DNA of 64,000 bases, from the NCBI GenBank assembly GCA_023392635.1, contig JAEVYS010000105.1, forward strand, positions 1-64,000. The letters are read 5' to 3'. The position numbers were made by a program, and so were the translations under genes. The stretch is from Actinomycetes bacterium (GTDB taxonomy: Bacteria; Actinomycetota; Actinomycetes; Propionibacteriales; Propionibacteriaceae). Positions 43,835 to 52,840 of this stretch are shown one piece after another; the stretch's first letter is position 1; each line of letters starts with the position of its first letter. The notes beneath the pieces are model-generated. The model was given only the letters and a program-made list of their open reading frames with translations. It searched no databases and had not been told where the DNA came from.

Positions 43835-44659
43835 ATGAATCGCACCGAGTTGTTCGGCGGTGATCCGGTCGCGCAGACGCTGTTGATTCCGTTGTGGGCG
43901 CGGGCGGTGGAACAGCGCGAGCCGCACCCGTTGCTGTCCGACCCGCTCGCCACTGAACTGGCCGCCACGATCGGTCTCGAGCGGAGACACGTCCGTCTGT
44001 CGCGCGGCGACCTCGCCCAGTGCGTGGTCCGCGCCAGGCAGTTCGACCGGTTCGTCCGGAACTTCCTCACCCGCCAGCCGGACGGGACGGTCGTCCACCT
44101 CGGGTGTGGCCTGGACACCCGGTTCCACCGACTGGACAACGGCAGCGTGCACTGGTTCGACCTCGACCTGCCGTCGGTGATCGCGGCGCGCCGTCGGCTC
44201 CTTCCCGAGACCGAGCGCTACCACTACCTGGCCGCGTCCCTGTTCGACCGGGCCTGGCTCGACCAGGTGCCGTTCGGTCCCGGCTCGGCGCTGATGTTCG
44301 TGGCCGAGGCGGTGCTGCCCTACTTCGCCGCCGGCAAGGTTCGCGACCTGGTGTGCGAGCTGCGGGACCGGTTCCCCGGTGCGGAGCTTGTCACCGACAC
44401 CTATACCTCCCACGCCGTCCGGATCGACAACCTCCACCTCCTGGCCATCGGCTCGCGGGCGCGCATGCACTGGTCTCTGGACTCTCCCGCCGAGCCCGAG
44501 ACCTGGAGCCCCGGCATCCGGCTCGTGGAGTCGTTCTCCTACTTCGACGACCCGGAACCGCGGATGGGTTTCCCTCGCTGGTTCGCGCAGGTCGGCTTCA
44601 TCGCGCACGCGACCGGCATCCATCGCTACCGACTGGGGAGCGCCGACCCCGCCGGGTGA
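43835..44659 (+). CDS. Class I SAM methyltransferase, LCM/TcmP-like family
   Basis: 274 residues. The N-terminal cap has TLLIPLWARAVEQREPHPLLSDP. The SAM site is VVHLGCGLDTRFHRLDN with acidic HWFDLDLPSVI. It ends with a beta-strand pair as in leucine carboxyl methyltransferase and TcmP O-methyltransferases of polyketide clusters. Likely substrate is a carboxyl or hydroxyl group of a small molecule; none is suggested by neighbours. ATG 43835 has GAGAAGG before it. Confidence 0.8.
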   Translation: MNRTELFGGDPVAQTLLIPLWARAVEQREPHPLLSDPLATELAATIGLERRHVRLSRGDLAQCVVRARQFDRFVRNFLTRQPDGTVVHLGCGLDTRFHRLDNGSVHWFDLDLPSVIAARRRLLPETERYHYLAASLFDRAWLDQVPFGPGSALMFVAEAVLPYFAAGKVRDLVCELRDRFPGAELVTDTYTSHAVRIDNLHLLAIGSRARMHWSLDSPAEPETWSPGIRLVESFSYFDDPEPRMGFPRWFAQVGFIAHATGIHRYRLGSADPAG

Positions 44660-44759
44660 CGTAACCCCGCATGCGGCGCTCGGCGCGGCGATACGATCGA
44701 GTCAGGAGCAGTGGCGCCACCACCGTGACCGACAGCGCCCTGCTGAGGGGGTGGGTTCG

Positions 44760-45662
44760 ATGTCTGCGGTTGGGAGCCCCGGGCCAAGGCCCAAGGACGG
44801 TCGCCAGCGCGTTCTCGTGGGTGTTGACGGGTCCGAAGACGCCCTTCGGGCACTGCGTTACGCGGTTCGCGAGGCCGAGGCCAGCGATGCCGACGTGTGG
44901 ATCGTCCACGCTGTGGACGTGGCCAGCCAGGCCACCGGCCTGTGGGACGTCGTTGCCGACCCGGAGTCGTTGTCCCGGGCAGGTGAGGCCGTCATCGCCG
45001 CGGCGAGGCAGGTCGTCGCCGAGGCGGGACTGGCGGACGAGCGGGTATCCGCCGACGTCGTCATGGGCTCCCCGGGGGAGGTGCTCTACCGGGCCAGTCG
45101 GCAGGCTCACCTTCTCGTTCTTGGGCGGCGATCCCTCAGCGGATTGGAGCGCATGTTCGTCGGGTCGACCAGCGTCGCGGCCGCCCTTCGCGCGGAGTGC
45201 CCGGTGATCGTGATCTCCGCCGCTGCCACGCCGCAGCAGACCGGCGACAAGCGGACGGTTGCGGTCGCGGTCAACACCTGGCCGGTCCACGCCCCGGCCC
45301 TCGAGTGGGGCCTTCGCGAGGGTCGGATGCGGAACGCCCGTCTCCGGGTCGTCCACGTCGTGCCCGAGACCCTTGGGGTCGAGGGGCCGCAGTTCGTCAC
45401 GGCGGCCGGCGCCGGCCTGGACGAGCAACTCGCTCCGTTCCGCGCCCAGCACCCGGGCGTCGTGCTCGATTCCGAGGTGCTGCTGGGCGACCCGGTCGGA
45501 GCCCTCGTCGATCTGAGTGGGTCGGTGGACCTCCTCATTCTCGGCCATCACCGCCCAGGCGGTGCCCTCGGAGGCGTGGTCCGGGCTGTCCTCGCCCACG
45601 CGCACTGCCCGGTCGGCGTCATCACCGAGCCGCCCAGCCGGACCGCAACCCCCTCGCCCTGA
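44760..45662 (+). CDS. Tandem universal stress protein
   Basis: 300 residues made of two UspA domains. The first has VLVGVDGSEDALRALRYA and the nucleotide loop VMGSPGEVLYRASRQAHLLVLGRRSLSGLERMFVGS with GS-TS-V. The second is more divergent, starting VAVAVNTWPVHAPALEWG and ending LILGHHRPGGALGG. The first half keeps the ATP-binding G-2X-G-9X-G(S/T) pattern. Such proteins accumulate in stationary phase and hypoxia in actinobacteria. The hemerythrin and kinase nearby suggest a stress region. Confidence 0.88.
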   Translation: MSAVGSPGPRPKDGRQRVLVGVDGSEDALRALRYAVREAEASDADVWIVHAVDVASQATGLWDVVADPESLSRAGEAVIAAARQVVAEAGLADERVSADVVMGSPGEVLYRASRQAHLLVLGRRSLSGLERMFVGSTSVAAALRAECPVIVISAAATPQQTGDKRTVAVAVNTWPVHAPALEWGLREGRMRNARLRVVHVVPETLGVEGPQFVTAAGAGLDEQLAPFRAQHPGVVLDSEVLLGDPVGALVDLSGSVDLLILGHHRPGGALGGVVRAVLAHAHCPVGVITEPPSRTATPSP

Positions 45663-45880
45663 CCCGCTCCGCCCCCGCCGAGGGCGACCGAAGGCATCCC
45701 GAGGTCCGTTCGGGGTACTTGTTCCAGGCTCGCTCGGGGATCAGGTCCGGCGGAGGGAGGTGCGCGATGTCGTGCGCGAAGTTGGTGGCGGTTGCCGATG
45801 CAGCGACGGAGGATTCCAGCCGATGGTTGGCGGACACCGCCGCCATCCACCGCCGTGCACCCCACAGGAAGCGGTGACGC

Positions 45881-47161
45881 GTGCAGACCGACACAGCGCT
45901 CGGCGGACGGTACCGCCTGGAACGTCGGCTGGCTTCAGGCGGAATGGGGGAAGTGTGGCGAGCCTTCGACACGTCCCTGAATCGTCCGGTCGCAGTGAAA
46001 CTCCTGCCGGTGGACTCCCTGGGTGATGTGGCGGCCATCGAGCGGTTCCGCCGGGAGGCGAGGACGACGGCGGGACTCCAGCATCCCCACATCGTGTCGA
46101 TCCTCGATGCAGGCGACCACGAGGACTCGACCTTCCTGGTGATGGAGTTGCTCTCCGGGCCCACGCTGGCCGAGTTCATCGCCGACCGCGGCCCGCTTCC
46201 CGAACCTGAGGTCGTCCGGATCGCGGCCCAGATCACGGCGGGCCTGGGGGCCGCCCACAGGGCCGGGGTCATCCACCGCGACCTCAAGCCCAACAACCTG
46301 ATGTTCAGTTCCACGGGCGGGCTCAAGATCCTCGACTTCGGGATCGCCCGCCTGGCCGAGGCCACCACCTCCCGCCTCACCGCCACGAACGCGATCATGG
46401 GGAGTCCCGCGTACCTCTCCCCGGAGCAGGCCACCGGATCCCCCGCCGACCAGCGCAGCGACCTCTACTCCCTCGGGTGCATCCTCACCACCATGGCCAC
46501 CGGATCGCCGCCCTTCACCGGCGAACACCCCGTGGCCATCCTCCACCAGCATGTCCACGAAGACCCGCCGCAGCTTCGGCAGCGGCAACCGGCGATCAGC
46601 CCGGCGCTGGAGTCGTTGGTGCAACAACTCCTTCAGAAGAGTCCCGAGAACCGCCCGCAATCGGCAGCCGGCGTCGAGCGGCAACTCGCCGCCATCGCGA
46701 ACGGATTCCGGTCCCCGCTGCCCGCCGGCGCTGTGGCAACCACCCGGGCGGTGTCTCCGACTCTCCCGATCGCCTCCTCGGGGCACACCCCGCCATCCCC
46801 TGCCCCACGCCAGCCGCGGGCGGTGGCGACCCGGCCGTCACGGACGCCGCCGGTCGCGTCTCCACGAGGTCGACGTCCTTGGGCGATCGCCGTGGCCGCC
46901 GTGGCGATCGCGGCTGCACTGACCGGGGCCCTCCTGACCGTGGGCGTGCCGGCCGACCGGCCCACCGCGTCCGGAACGGCAACCCCGACCCCCGGCCGAC
47001 CGAGCAGCACCACGACCCCCACCTCTCCGGCCACACCCGTGCCCAGCCGGCTCAGCACGATCACCCCGTCACCGAAGACCACACCCACCCGGCCCACGCC
47101 GAAGGCGGGCAAGCCACATCACCCCAAGAAGCACCACGGCCCGAAGCGACCCAAGCACTGA
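45881..47161 (+). CDS. Membrane serine/threonine protein kinase
   Basis: 426 residues. A complete Hanks kinase domain at the N-terminus has YRLERRLASGGMGEVW, catalytic Lys in PVAVKLLP, VIHRDLKPNNLM, ILDFGIARL, SPAYLSPEQATG and SDLYSLGCIL. A Pro/Thr-rich linker, one membrane helix near residue 330 (WAIAVAAVAIAAALTGALLTVG) and a short extracellular Pro/Thr tail ending in a His/Lys-rich end follow. No PASTA domains are seen. GTG 45881 follows AGGAAG at 12 bases. It is the intact relative of the island pseudogene at 12665-13739. Confidence 0.9.
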   Translation: MQTDTALGGRYRLERRLASGGMGEVWRAFDTSLNRPVAVKLLPVDSLGDVAAIERFRREARTTAGLQHPHIVSILDAGDHEDSTFLVMELLSGPTLAEFIADRGPLPEPEVVRIAAQITAGLGAAHRAGVIHRDLKPNNLMFSSTGGLKILDFGIARLAEATTSRLTATNAIMGSPAYLSPEQATGSPADQRSDLYSLGCILTTMATGSPPFTGEHPVAILHQHVHEDPPQLRQRQPAISPALESLVQQLLQKSPENRPQSAAGVERQLAAIANGFRSPLPAGAVATTRAVSPTLPIASSGHTPPSPAPRQPRAVATRPSRTPPVASPRGRRPWAIAVAAVAIAAALTGALLTVGVPADRPTASGTATPTPGRPSSTTTPTSPATPVPSRLSTITPSPKTTPTRPTPKAGKPHHPKKHHGPKRPKH

Positions 47162-47268
47162 GCGCCGGGGCGCCCGGGATCTTCCGGGCACCGCCAGGCC
47201 ACTCGGGCGGGGTCCCGTACCGAGGGCGCACACCCGCTCCGTTGATGACGTCCGCACCAAACGGAAGG

Positions 47269-47535
47269 ACCAAGCCTGTACCAAAAGCGGCCCGAACGCT
47301 CGACATGCCTAGTCAGAAGGGGAAGAGTACGTACCGGAGCCGGACCCCTCCCGGTTCCAAAACCGCAGTTGAACAACTGAAGAAGCGTCGCAACGGGCCG
47401 CTACCCCTCGCGGTTCTGGCCATTCCCCTCGATGGCGCGGCGCGCGACCCATGAACCGATCGGATGAGTACCCCCCGCTCATGGGCCCATGTAAGGCCGG
47501 GGTCACCACCCACCCCTGACCCCGGCCATCAACTG
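47269..47535 (+). repeat. Dispersed 267-base repeat, copy 2
   Basis: Partner of 23441-23708; see that entry. It begins ~108 bases after the kinase stop and ends exactly where a truncated hydrolase frame begins. The 3' hairpin arms GGCCGGGGTCA/TGACCCCGGCC are conserved. Confidence 0.75.
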
Positions 47536-47913
47536 CCACCGGCGACCTCGCCATCTTCCACCGTGTTCGTCCCCGTCTGGCAGACACCTGACTACACGAT
47601 CACCGAGAAGCTGGACATCGGCCGGGGGAAGAAGCGGTCGCACGCCCTGTTGTGGGACGACCTCCTCGACGCCGACCTGGCCGTCGCCACCCCGAGCCTC
47701 GGCATCCCGGCCTACTTCGTCATCGGAAGAGACGACTACACGGTCTCCTACCCGCTCGCACGGGACTACTTCGCCGGCCTGCGCGCACCGGTGAAGGGCT
47801 TCTACACCTTCGCGCGGTCTGCGCACTCGCCGGCGTTCGAAGAGCCGGAACGATTCCGCCGCATCCTCCGCGAGGACGTGCTGGCCGGCTCCACCAGCCT
47901 CGCCGACCCGTGA
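47536..47913 (+). pseudogene. Alpha/beta hydrolase, C-terminal fragment
   Basis: About 120 residues match the end of an alpha/beta hydrolase. PAYFVIGRDDYTVSYPLARDYF holds the acid of the triad and YTFARSAHSPAFEEPERF holds the catalytic His. The nucleophile elbow and the whole N-terminal two thirds are missing; the repeat element stands where they should be. The remaining frame has only weak starts. Probably disrupted by the event that placed the repeat. Confidence 0.65.
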
Positions 47914-47929
47914 CGTCCCCCGCACGCAG

Positions 47930-47962
47930 GCAGGCCCCGCCCGGTGCCTGGGCGGGGCCTGC
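47930..47962. terminator. Bidirectional terminator hairpin
   Basis: GCAGGCCCCGCCC at 47930-47942 pairs perfectly with 47950-47962 over 13 bases with a seven-base loop. It lies between the converging hydrolase fragment and fasciclin gene. Confidence 0.7.
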
Positions 47963-48004
47963 TCTGGGGAAGGGGACCGGTGGCCGGCGCGGCCGTCGCC
48001 GGGC

Positions 48005-48667
48005 TCAGCCGCGCAGGTCGAGCGGGCGAAGCACCCGGGTGATGCCGTGGGCGACCTGCTTGTTGCCCGCGTTGATGTCGGTCTGCCACGGGTTGACCAG
48101 TGCGTTGGGGCTGTTCCGGTCGCGGTCGACCAGGACGATCCGCGGGATCACCCAGCCGCGCACGTCAACGGTGATCGCGGCGTTCGGAAGGGCGGTCGAC
48201 AGCTTCGCACCGTCGGCCTTCAGCGCGTCCTTCGCAAGGATCGTGGCGCCGGGGACGACGTGGTAGAGCAGGACGCTCTCGATCGCGTCGACGCCGAGCT
48301 TCTTCACCAGCGCGGTGAAGACCTTCTCCTCGGTCGGCTGCCACTTCCCGGTCACCCGGTGGGCGAGGTCGCGGAAGGCGCGGTCGTTCGGGATGAAGGC
48401 GGTCAGTGCCACCGATCCGTCGGTCAGCAGCGCGACATTGCTGGACGGCTTCGCAGCCACGACGGCCAGGACGGCCTGCGTGACGATGTCGTAGTCGTTC
48501 CAGTTGCTGTCGAAGGTGCCGTTCCCGTCGGCGGTGAGCACGGCCGCGAGGCTGCGCTCCCCCAAGGTCGGAGCAGCGTGTGCCGGCACGACGGCGAGGG
48601 TGCCTGCCAGGACGCCGCCACAGAGTGCGGCGACCAAGCCGGTGAAGGTGCGTCGGAGGTTCATCAT
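48005..48667 (-). CDS. Secreted fasciclin-domain protein
   Basis: 220 residues. The signal peptide (LVAALCGGVLAGTLAVVPAHAA) is followed by a FAS1 domain with the VALTAFIPNDRAFRDLA H1-type motif and SVLLYHVVPGATI H2-type motif. The N-terminal part of the mature protein has TFDSNWNDYDIVTQAVLAVV, common in actinobacterial FAS1 proteins. Such proteins mediate adhesion at the surface. The start follows GAGAGG. Its promoter at 48688-48716 shares a motif with the MerR-B12 gene and MFS promoters, so it is probably co-regulated with them. Confidence 0.88.
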   Translation of the reverse strand: MMNLRRTFTGLVAALCGGVLAGTLAVVPAHAAPTLGERSLAAVLTADGNGTFDSNWNDYDIVTQAVLAVVAAKPSSNVALLTDGSVALTAFIPNDRAFRDLAHRVTGKWQPTEEKVFTALVKKLGVDAIESVLLYHVVPGATILAKDALKADGAKLSTALPNAAITVDVRGWVIPRIVLVDRDRNSPNALVNPWQTDINAGNKQVAHGITRVLRPLDLRG

Positions 48668-48684
48668 TGGTCCTCTCGTAGAAG

Positions 48685-48716
48685 GTTTGTATAACTAGTG
48701 TCGAGTGTTTGTGCAA
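48685..48716 (-). promoter_or_regulatory. Promoter and operator-like motif of the fasciclin gene
   Basis: On the minus strand, TTGCAC (48711-48716) and TATACA (48688-48693) are 17 bases apart, a good housekeeping promoter. TTATACAAAC (48685-48694) overlaps the -10 box and differs by one base from TTCTACAAAC found twice upstream of the MerR and MFS genes. Confidence 0.6.
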
Positions 48717-48821
48717 GAGTCGTCAAGGGTTGCAGCATCCCTTCGTCGCGCCATCGGATGCGCAGTGATACGGAGGGCGCCGATACCGGGGGACGGCGGG
48801 CGCCGGTGGGGCGAAACCGGC

Positions 48822-49733
48822 TCAGGCTTCCGGCGTGCGGGAGTTCCCGCGGGACCCGCCGTCCTTCGCCGAAGGTGCCGCGAGGGAGTCGGCCAGCCAG
48901 TCCGCCGATTCGGCGAGGGTGGCGCCGGCAAGCTGGTGGGTCGGGGTCGCGCCCGGCCCGCCGGCATACACCGGCGTCCGGGGGGCCACAGCGACGAGCG
49001 CGCGGACGACTTCATCGGCGGCGCTCGAGTCGGCCGGACGCGGGGCGCCCACCACGACGGCGTCAGCCCGCGACTCCCCGACGGCACGCACCCAACTCGC
49101 GACCGGCAGGTCCGGTCCCAGGTAGGTGACGCGCAGGCCACGGCGCCTCAGCATCGTGGCGAAGGCGAGCGTGGCCATCTCGTGGGTCGATCCGGGCGGC
49201 AGGCCGGTGACCACATGCCGGCCGCCCCGAGCGTTGCCCGCCGCGTCGAAGGCTGCGGCGAGCCTGCGCATCACACCCGCACTGATGAAGTGCTCCTGGG
49301 CGACGTCCAGGCGGCCCTCGGACCATGCGCCACCCACGGCCTCGAGGGCGGAGGTGAGCCACTCGTCCACCACGTACTCGAAACCGGCGGCGGCGAAGGC
49401 GGAGTCGAGGACCTCGTCGAGGGCGCGATTGTCGTACGCCCGCGACGCGGCGATCAGCGCCGTGGGGTCGGGCAGCCCCGATGGCGGTCCCCCCGGCGCA
49501 CCGGCGGGAGGTGCCAGCCGGCCGGACCGGACCTGGTCCGCGGCCTGGGCGGGCTGCATGCCGTCGCGCATCAGGGCGACCATCGCGCGCAGCGCAGCCA
49601 CGTCCTCGTCGTCGTAGAGCCTGAACCCGCCCTCGGACCGGGTCGGATGCACGATGCCGTAGCGGTGCTCCCAGGCACGCAGCGTCCCCGGTGCCAACCC
49701 GAGCTGATCTGCCACCCAGCTGACGGTGTGCAT
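48822..49733 (-). CDS. MerR-type regulator with cobalamin-binding domain (CarH/LitR-like)
   Basis: 303 residues. The N-terminal MerR helix-turn-helix has WEHRYG and FRLYDDEDV. The C-terminal half has the W-X9-EH light-sensor motif: Trp137, Glu147 and His148 in WSEGRLDVAQEH. His184 (STHEMA) fits the lower cobalt ligand, and Gly258-Gly259 fit the nucleotide-tail site. CarH/LitR proteins hold DNA as tetramers in the dark with adenosylcobalamin and release it in light. ATG 49733 follows AAGGAGG. It is divergent from an MFS exporter, and TTCTACAAAC motifs lie between. The usual DxHxxG is changed to S-T-H-E-M-A, so light response needs testing. Confidence 0.85.
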   Translation of the reverse strand: MHTVSWVADQLGLAPGTLRAWEHRYGIVHPTRSEGGFRLYDDEDVAALRAMVALMRDGMQPAQAADQVRSGRLAPPAGAPGGPPSGLPDPTALIAASRAYDNRALDEVLDSAFAAAGFEYVVDEWLTSALEAVGGAWSEGRLDVAQEHFISAGVMRRLAAAFDAAGNARGGRHVVTGLPPGSTHEMATLAFATMLRRRGLRVTYLGPDLPVASWVRAVGESRADAVVVGAPRPADSSAADEVVRALVAVAPRTPVYAGGPGATPTHQLAGATLAESADWLADSLAAPSAKDGGSRGNSRTPEA

Positions 49734-49756
49734 CGGCCCTCCTTCCGCGGTCGTGA

Positions 49757-49820
49757 TTCTACAAACCTTGCGCACGTCCTTGACACGCCACGCCGGACTG
49801 CGCACTATCCTTCTACAAAC
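49757..49820. promoter_or_regulatory. Divergent control region of MerR-B12 and MFS genes
   Basis: TTCTACAAAC occurs identically at 49757-49766 and 49811-49820. The MFS promoter TTGACA (49780-49785) and CACTAT (49803-49808), 17 bases apart, sits between them, with the second motif just after the -10. A TAGAAT -10 for the regulator overlaps the first motif on the minus strand. Both genes can therefore be blocked by one bound regulator. Confidence 0.6.
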
Positions 49821-49841
49821 GCTATACGAAAGGTCTACATC

Positions 49842-51509
49842 ATGACCAGCACGACCGCACCCGAGACACCGGGAGCCGGACCGAGGCGTTGGTGGGGATT
49901 GGTGGCGATCAGCGTCGCGGTCGCGCTGATCATCGTCGACTCCACCATCGTGAACGTCGCCGTGCCCTACCTCGTGGGCGATCTCGCGCTCACGTCGTCG
50001 GAGGTCCAGTGGGTCCAGGAGTCGTACACCCTGGTCTTCGCTGCCACGCTGCTGGTGTGGGGGACGGTGGCGGACCGGGTCGGTCGCCGCCGCATGCTGC
50101 TGATCGGCATCGCGGTGTTCGTGGCGGCCTCGCTCCTGGCGACCCAGGCCGACTCGGGCGGTGCGCTCATCGCCACCCGGATCGTGCAGGGCCTTGGCGG
50201 CGCGATGATCCTGCCGACGACGTTGTCCCTGATCAACGCCGGCTTCACCGGACGCGACCGCGGCATCGCGTTCGCGGTCTGGGGCTCCACCATCGGCGGC
50301 GTGGTGGCGCTCGGGCCGCTCCTCGGCGGCTGGCTCACCACGGCCTTCTCCTGGCGCTGGGCCTTCGGCATCAACCTCCCGATCGGAGCGGCCGTGGCCG
50401 CGGGAGTGCTGCTCCACGTCGCCGAGTCGCGCGCGCCAAGGACGCGAGGGGTCGACGGCTTCGGTGCGGTGCTCTCGGCCACGGCCTTCGCGGCGCTGGC
50501 GTTCGGCCTGATCGAGGGCCGCACGTACGGCTGGTGGATGCTCGCCCACCCGCTCGAGGTGGGCCCCTTGCGGTGGCCGTGGGCGCTCTCACCGGTCCCG
50601 ATCGCGCTCGCGGTGTCTGCCCTGCTCCTCGCGACCTTCGTCGTCCGCACCCTGCGCAGGGGTGCGGCGGGCCGGCCCACCCTGCTCCGCTTCGACCTGT
50701 TCGGCCTCCCGTCGTTCCGCAACGGCAACAACGCGGCGATGATCGTCAGCCTGGGCGAGTTCGGCATCGTGCTGTCGCTGCCGCTGTGGTTGCAGAACGT
50801 CCTCGGCTTCACCGCGTTCCAGACGGGCCTGGTTCTGCTCGGGCTCGCGGGCGGGTCCTTCGCGGCGAGCGGCGTCTCCGCCGCTCTCGCCGGTCGCCTC
50901 GGGCCGGTCGGCATCGTCCGGATCGGCCTCGTGGCCGAGGTCGTCGGCGTCACGCTGCTCGGGCTGCTGCTGAGCCCGTCCACGACCTGGCCGCTGGTGG
51001 TCGCACCGCTGGTCGTGTACGGCTTCGGCGTCGGCCTGGCCACCGCGCAGCTCACCGGGGTGGTGCTGGTCGATGTCCCGGTGCGGCGCAGCGGTGAGGC
51101 ATCTGGCGTGCAGAGCACCTCGCGGCAGATCGGCTCGGCCCTCGGGATCGCCGTGCTGGGCACCGTCCTGTTCGCCTCCGTCGGGGCCCAGCTCGAGGCC
51201 TCCCTGCGCACCACCGGGTTGCCGGAGCCGGCGCGCACCGCGATCGTCCAGGCGGTCGTGGACAGCGCGGGGGGCGCGATTCCTGCGCTCGCCGGGAACC
51301 CGGCCACCGCGATCGCCCACGAGCCGGCGCGGCAGGCCTTCACCGACGGCACCCGGTACGCCGCGTTCACGGCCGCCGGCTTCCTGCTGCTCGGGCTGGC
51401 CGCGTCCTTCTCGCTGGGGAGCGGGCGGCGGCGCAGCGACCTCGACGGCGCGGAGCAGTCGTCGCTCCCGCCGCAGCGTCCCGCTCAGGCCGGGTTGGTC
51501 AGCCGGTAG
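49842..51509 (+). CDS. MFS multidrug exporter, DHA2 (14-helix) family
   Basis: 555 residues with 14 hydrophobic helices. Motif A is WGTVADRVGRRRMLLIG and motif B RIVQGLGGAMILPTTLSLI. The DHA2-type motif C, an antiporter signature, is around GGVVALGPLLGGWLT. It exports drugs or metabolites in exchange for protons. ATG 49842 lies in the promoter context described. The C-terminal end overlaps the converging response-regulator gene by 25 bases. Control by the neighbouring B12 regulator is likely. Confidence 0.9.
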   Translation: MTSTTAPETPGAGPRRWWGLVAISVAVALIIVDSTIVNVAVPYLVGDLALTSSEVQWVQESYTLVFAATLLVWGTVADRVGRRRMLLIGIAVFVAASLLATQADSGGALIATRIVQGLGGAMILPTTLSLINAGFTGRDRGIAFAVWGSTIGGVVALGPLLGGWLTTAFSWRWAFGINLPIGAAVAAGVLLHVAESRAPRTRGVDGFGAVLSATAFAALAFGLIEGRTYGWWMLAHPLEVGPLRWPWALSPVPIALAVSALLLATFVVRTLRRGAAGRPTLLRFDLFGLPSFRNGNNAAMIVSLGEFGIVLSLPLWLQNVLGFTAFQTGLVLLGLAGGSFAASGVSAALAGRLGPVGIVRIGLVAEVVGVTLLGLLLSPSTTWPLVVAPLVVYGFGVGLATAQLTGVVLVDVPVRRSGEASGVQSTSRQIGSALGIAVLGTVLFASVGAQLEASLRTTGLPEPARTAIVQAVVDSAGGAIPALAGNPATAIAHEPARQAFTDGTRYAAFTAAGFLLLGLAASFSLGSGRRRSDLDGAEQSSLPPQRPAQAGLVSR

Positions 51510-52234
51510 CCGACCCCGCGCACCGTTTCGATGAACCGGGGCTCGGTCACGGAGTCCGCGAGCTTGCGCCTCAGGTTGGCCATGTGGCTCTCGATGGAGC
51601 GTCGGTCGGCATCCAGGACGTAGGAGTCGTGCTCGCCCCGGATGTGGGTGGCCAGCTCGTCCTTGCTGAGCACCCGCCGGCGGCGCTGCATCAAGGCGTT
51701 GAGCAGGTCGAACTCCGTCCGGGTGAGGTCGACCGCCTTGCCGTCGAGCTCCACCACCCGCGTCTCGGTGTGCAGCCGCAGCCCGTTGTGCACCAGCCAG
51801 CCGGTGTCCGGCACCCCGGCCTCTCCCGGCGGCGGGAGGTGGTCGTTGCCGAAGCTGCGTCGACGGATCATCGCGTCGATCCGCGCGCGCAACTCGCGGG
51901 GGCGGAAGGGCTTGGCCAGGTAGTCGTCGGCACCGGCGTTCAACCCGATCAGCGTGTCGATCTCGTCGTGCCGCGCCGACAGCATGATCACGTAGGTCGG
52001 GGAGAACAGCCGGATCCGGCGGACGACCTCGAAGCCGTCGATGCCGGGAAGGTTGACGTCGAGCGTGGTGAGCACCGGATTGTGCGCCTCGACCAGTTCG
52101 AGCCCGCGCATGCCGTCCGCGGCCACGTGGGCCTGGAACCCGGCCTGGGTCAGGATCGCAGCGAGCAGGTCCGCGATCTCCTGGTCGTCCTCGATGACGA
52201 CGGCGCAACGCTCTTCGGGGGTGGTGTCGATCAT
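51485..52234 (-). CDS. OmpR-family response regulator
   Basis: 249 residues. The receiver domain has VVIEDDQEIADLL acidic pair, phospho-acceptor Asp in LTTLDVNLPGIDG, Ser/Thr in VIMLSARHDE and Lys in LAKPFRPREL. The winged-helix output domain ends SHMANLRRKLADS to VRGVGYRL. It stands before a histidine kinase gene four genes upstream on the same strand and may pair with it. The GNAT-like gene ends three bases before its start. Confidence 0.92.
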   Translation of the reverse strand: MIDTTPEERCAVVIEDDQEIADLLAAILTQAGFQAHVAADGMRGLELVEAHNPVLTTLDVNLPGIDGFEVVRRIRLFSPTYVIMLSARHDEIDTLIGLNAGADDYLAKPFRPRELRARIDAMIRRRSFGNDHLPPPGEAGVPDTGWLVHNGLRLHTETRVVELDGKAVDLTRTEFDLLNALMQRRRRVLSKDELATHIRGEHDSYVLDADRRSIESHMANLRRKLADSVTEPRFIETVRGVGYRLTNPA

Positions 52235-52237
52235 CGT

Positions 52238-52840
52238 CTAGTCCTCGCTGCACGCGGTCGCGCGCGCGACGTAGTAGGTCTGGAAGTCGACGGCGCCGAC
52301 CTGGAAGTCGGACACCGTGTTCAGGATCTTCGCCGTTGCCCGGCCGAGCGATCGTTCGCGGTCGTTGTGCCCGCAGATGTCGTAGCCGAGCACGCCCCGC
52401 GCATCGGCGATCCGCTCCCCCACGTGCTTGGCCATCATGGCGAACACCCGGTCCCGCCGCATGTCCGGACGGACGAGGGTGATGCCCACGTAGTAGACCG
52501 CCTGCCGCCGCCATTCCTCGGGATAGCGGTGCTGGAAGTACTCCGGGCTGATCCAGGGCATGCTCGACACGTCGTTGGTGAGCGTGGTGAGGCCGGCGAG
52601 CCCTCCCTGCGGGTCGACGGCGACGTACTTCCACACGTCCGGGTTGTCCAGTTCGGCGTCGAACTCCGCCTCGGTCAGCACCTGGCGTGCCGCGGCCAGC
52701 ACGCGCAGCGGGCCGAACGACTCCTCGTACAGCGCCCAGAAGCTGTCCTTGAGGTCGGGACGGGGGCGGCGGGTGCACAGGATGGTGAACTCCCCGTGCT
52801 CCCAGGGCCCATCGATCCGCGTCTCCACCTGCGTGCTCAC
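52238..52840 (-). CDS. GNAT-like acyltransferase coupled to arginine decarboxylase
   Basis: 200 residues that resemble the N-acetyltransferase fold loosely: strand GEFTILCTRRPRP, VWKYVAVDPQGGLAGLTTL, then a YYVGITLVRPDMRRDRVFAMM stretch in the acetyl-CoA loop position and a closing YDICGHNDRERSL. GTG 52840 overlaps the arginine decarboxylase stop (GTGA) and has GGAGG five bases before it. The tight coupling suggests it modifies agmatine or a product of it. The family call is moderate; the acyl-CoA signature is not canonical. Confidence 0.6.
   Translation of the reverse strand: MSTQVETRIDGPWEHGEFTILCTRRPRPDLKDSFWALYEESFGPLRVLAAARQVLTEAEFDAELDNPDVWKYVAVDPQGGLAGLTTLTNDVSSMPWISPEYFQHRYPEEWRRQAVYYVGITLVRPDMRRDRVFAMMAKHVGERIADARGVLGYDICGHNDRERSLGRATAKILNTVSDFQVGAVDFQTYYVARATACSED

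Noticed and set aside
48705..49841. Plus-strand extension of the MFS frame
   Set aside because: It covers the antisense of the MerR-B12 gene; the real MFS start is ATG 49842 with its own promoter.
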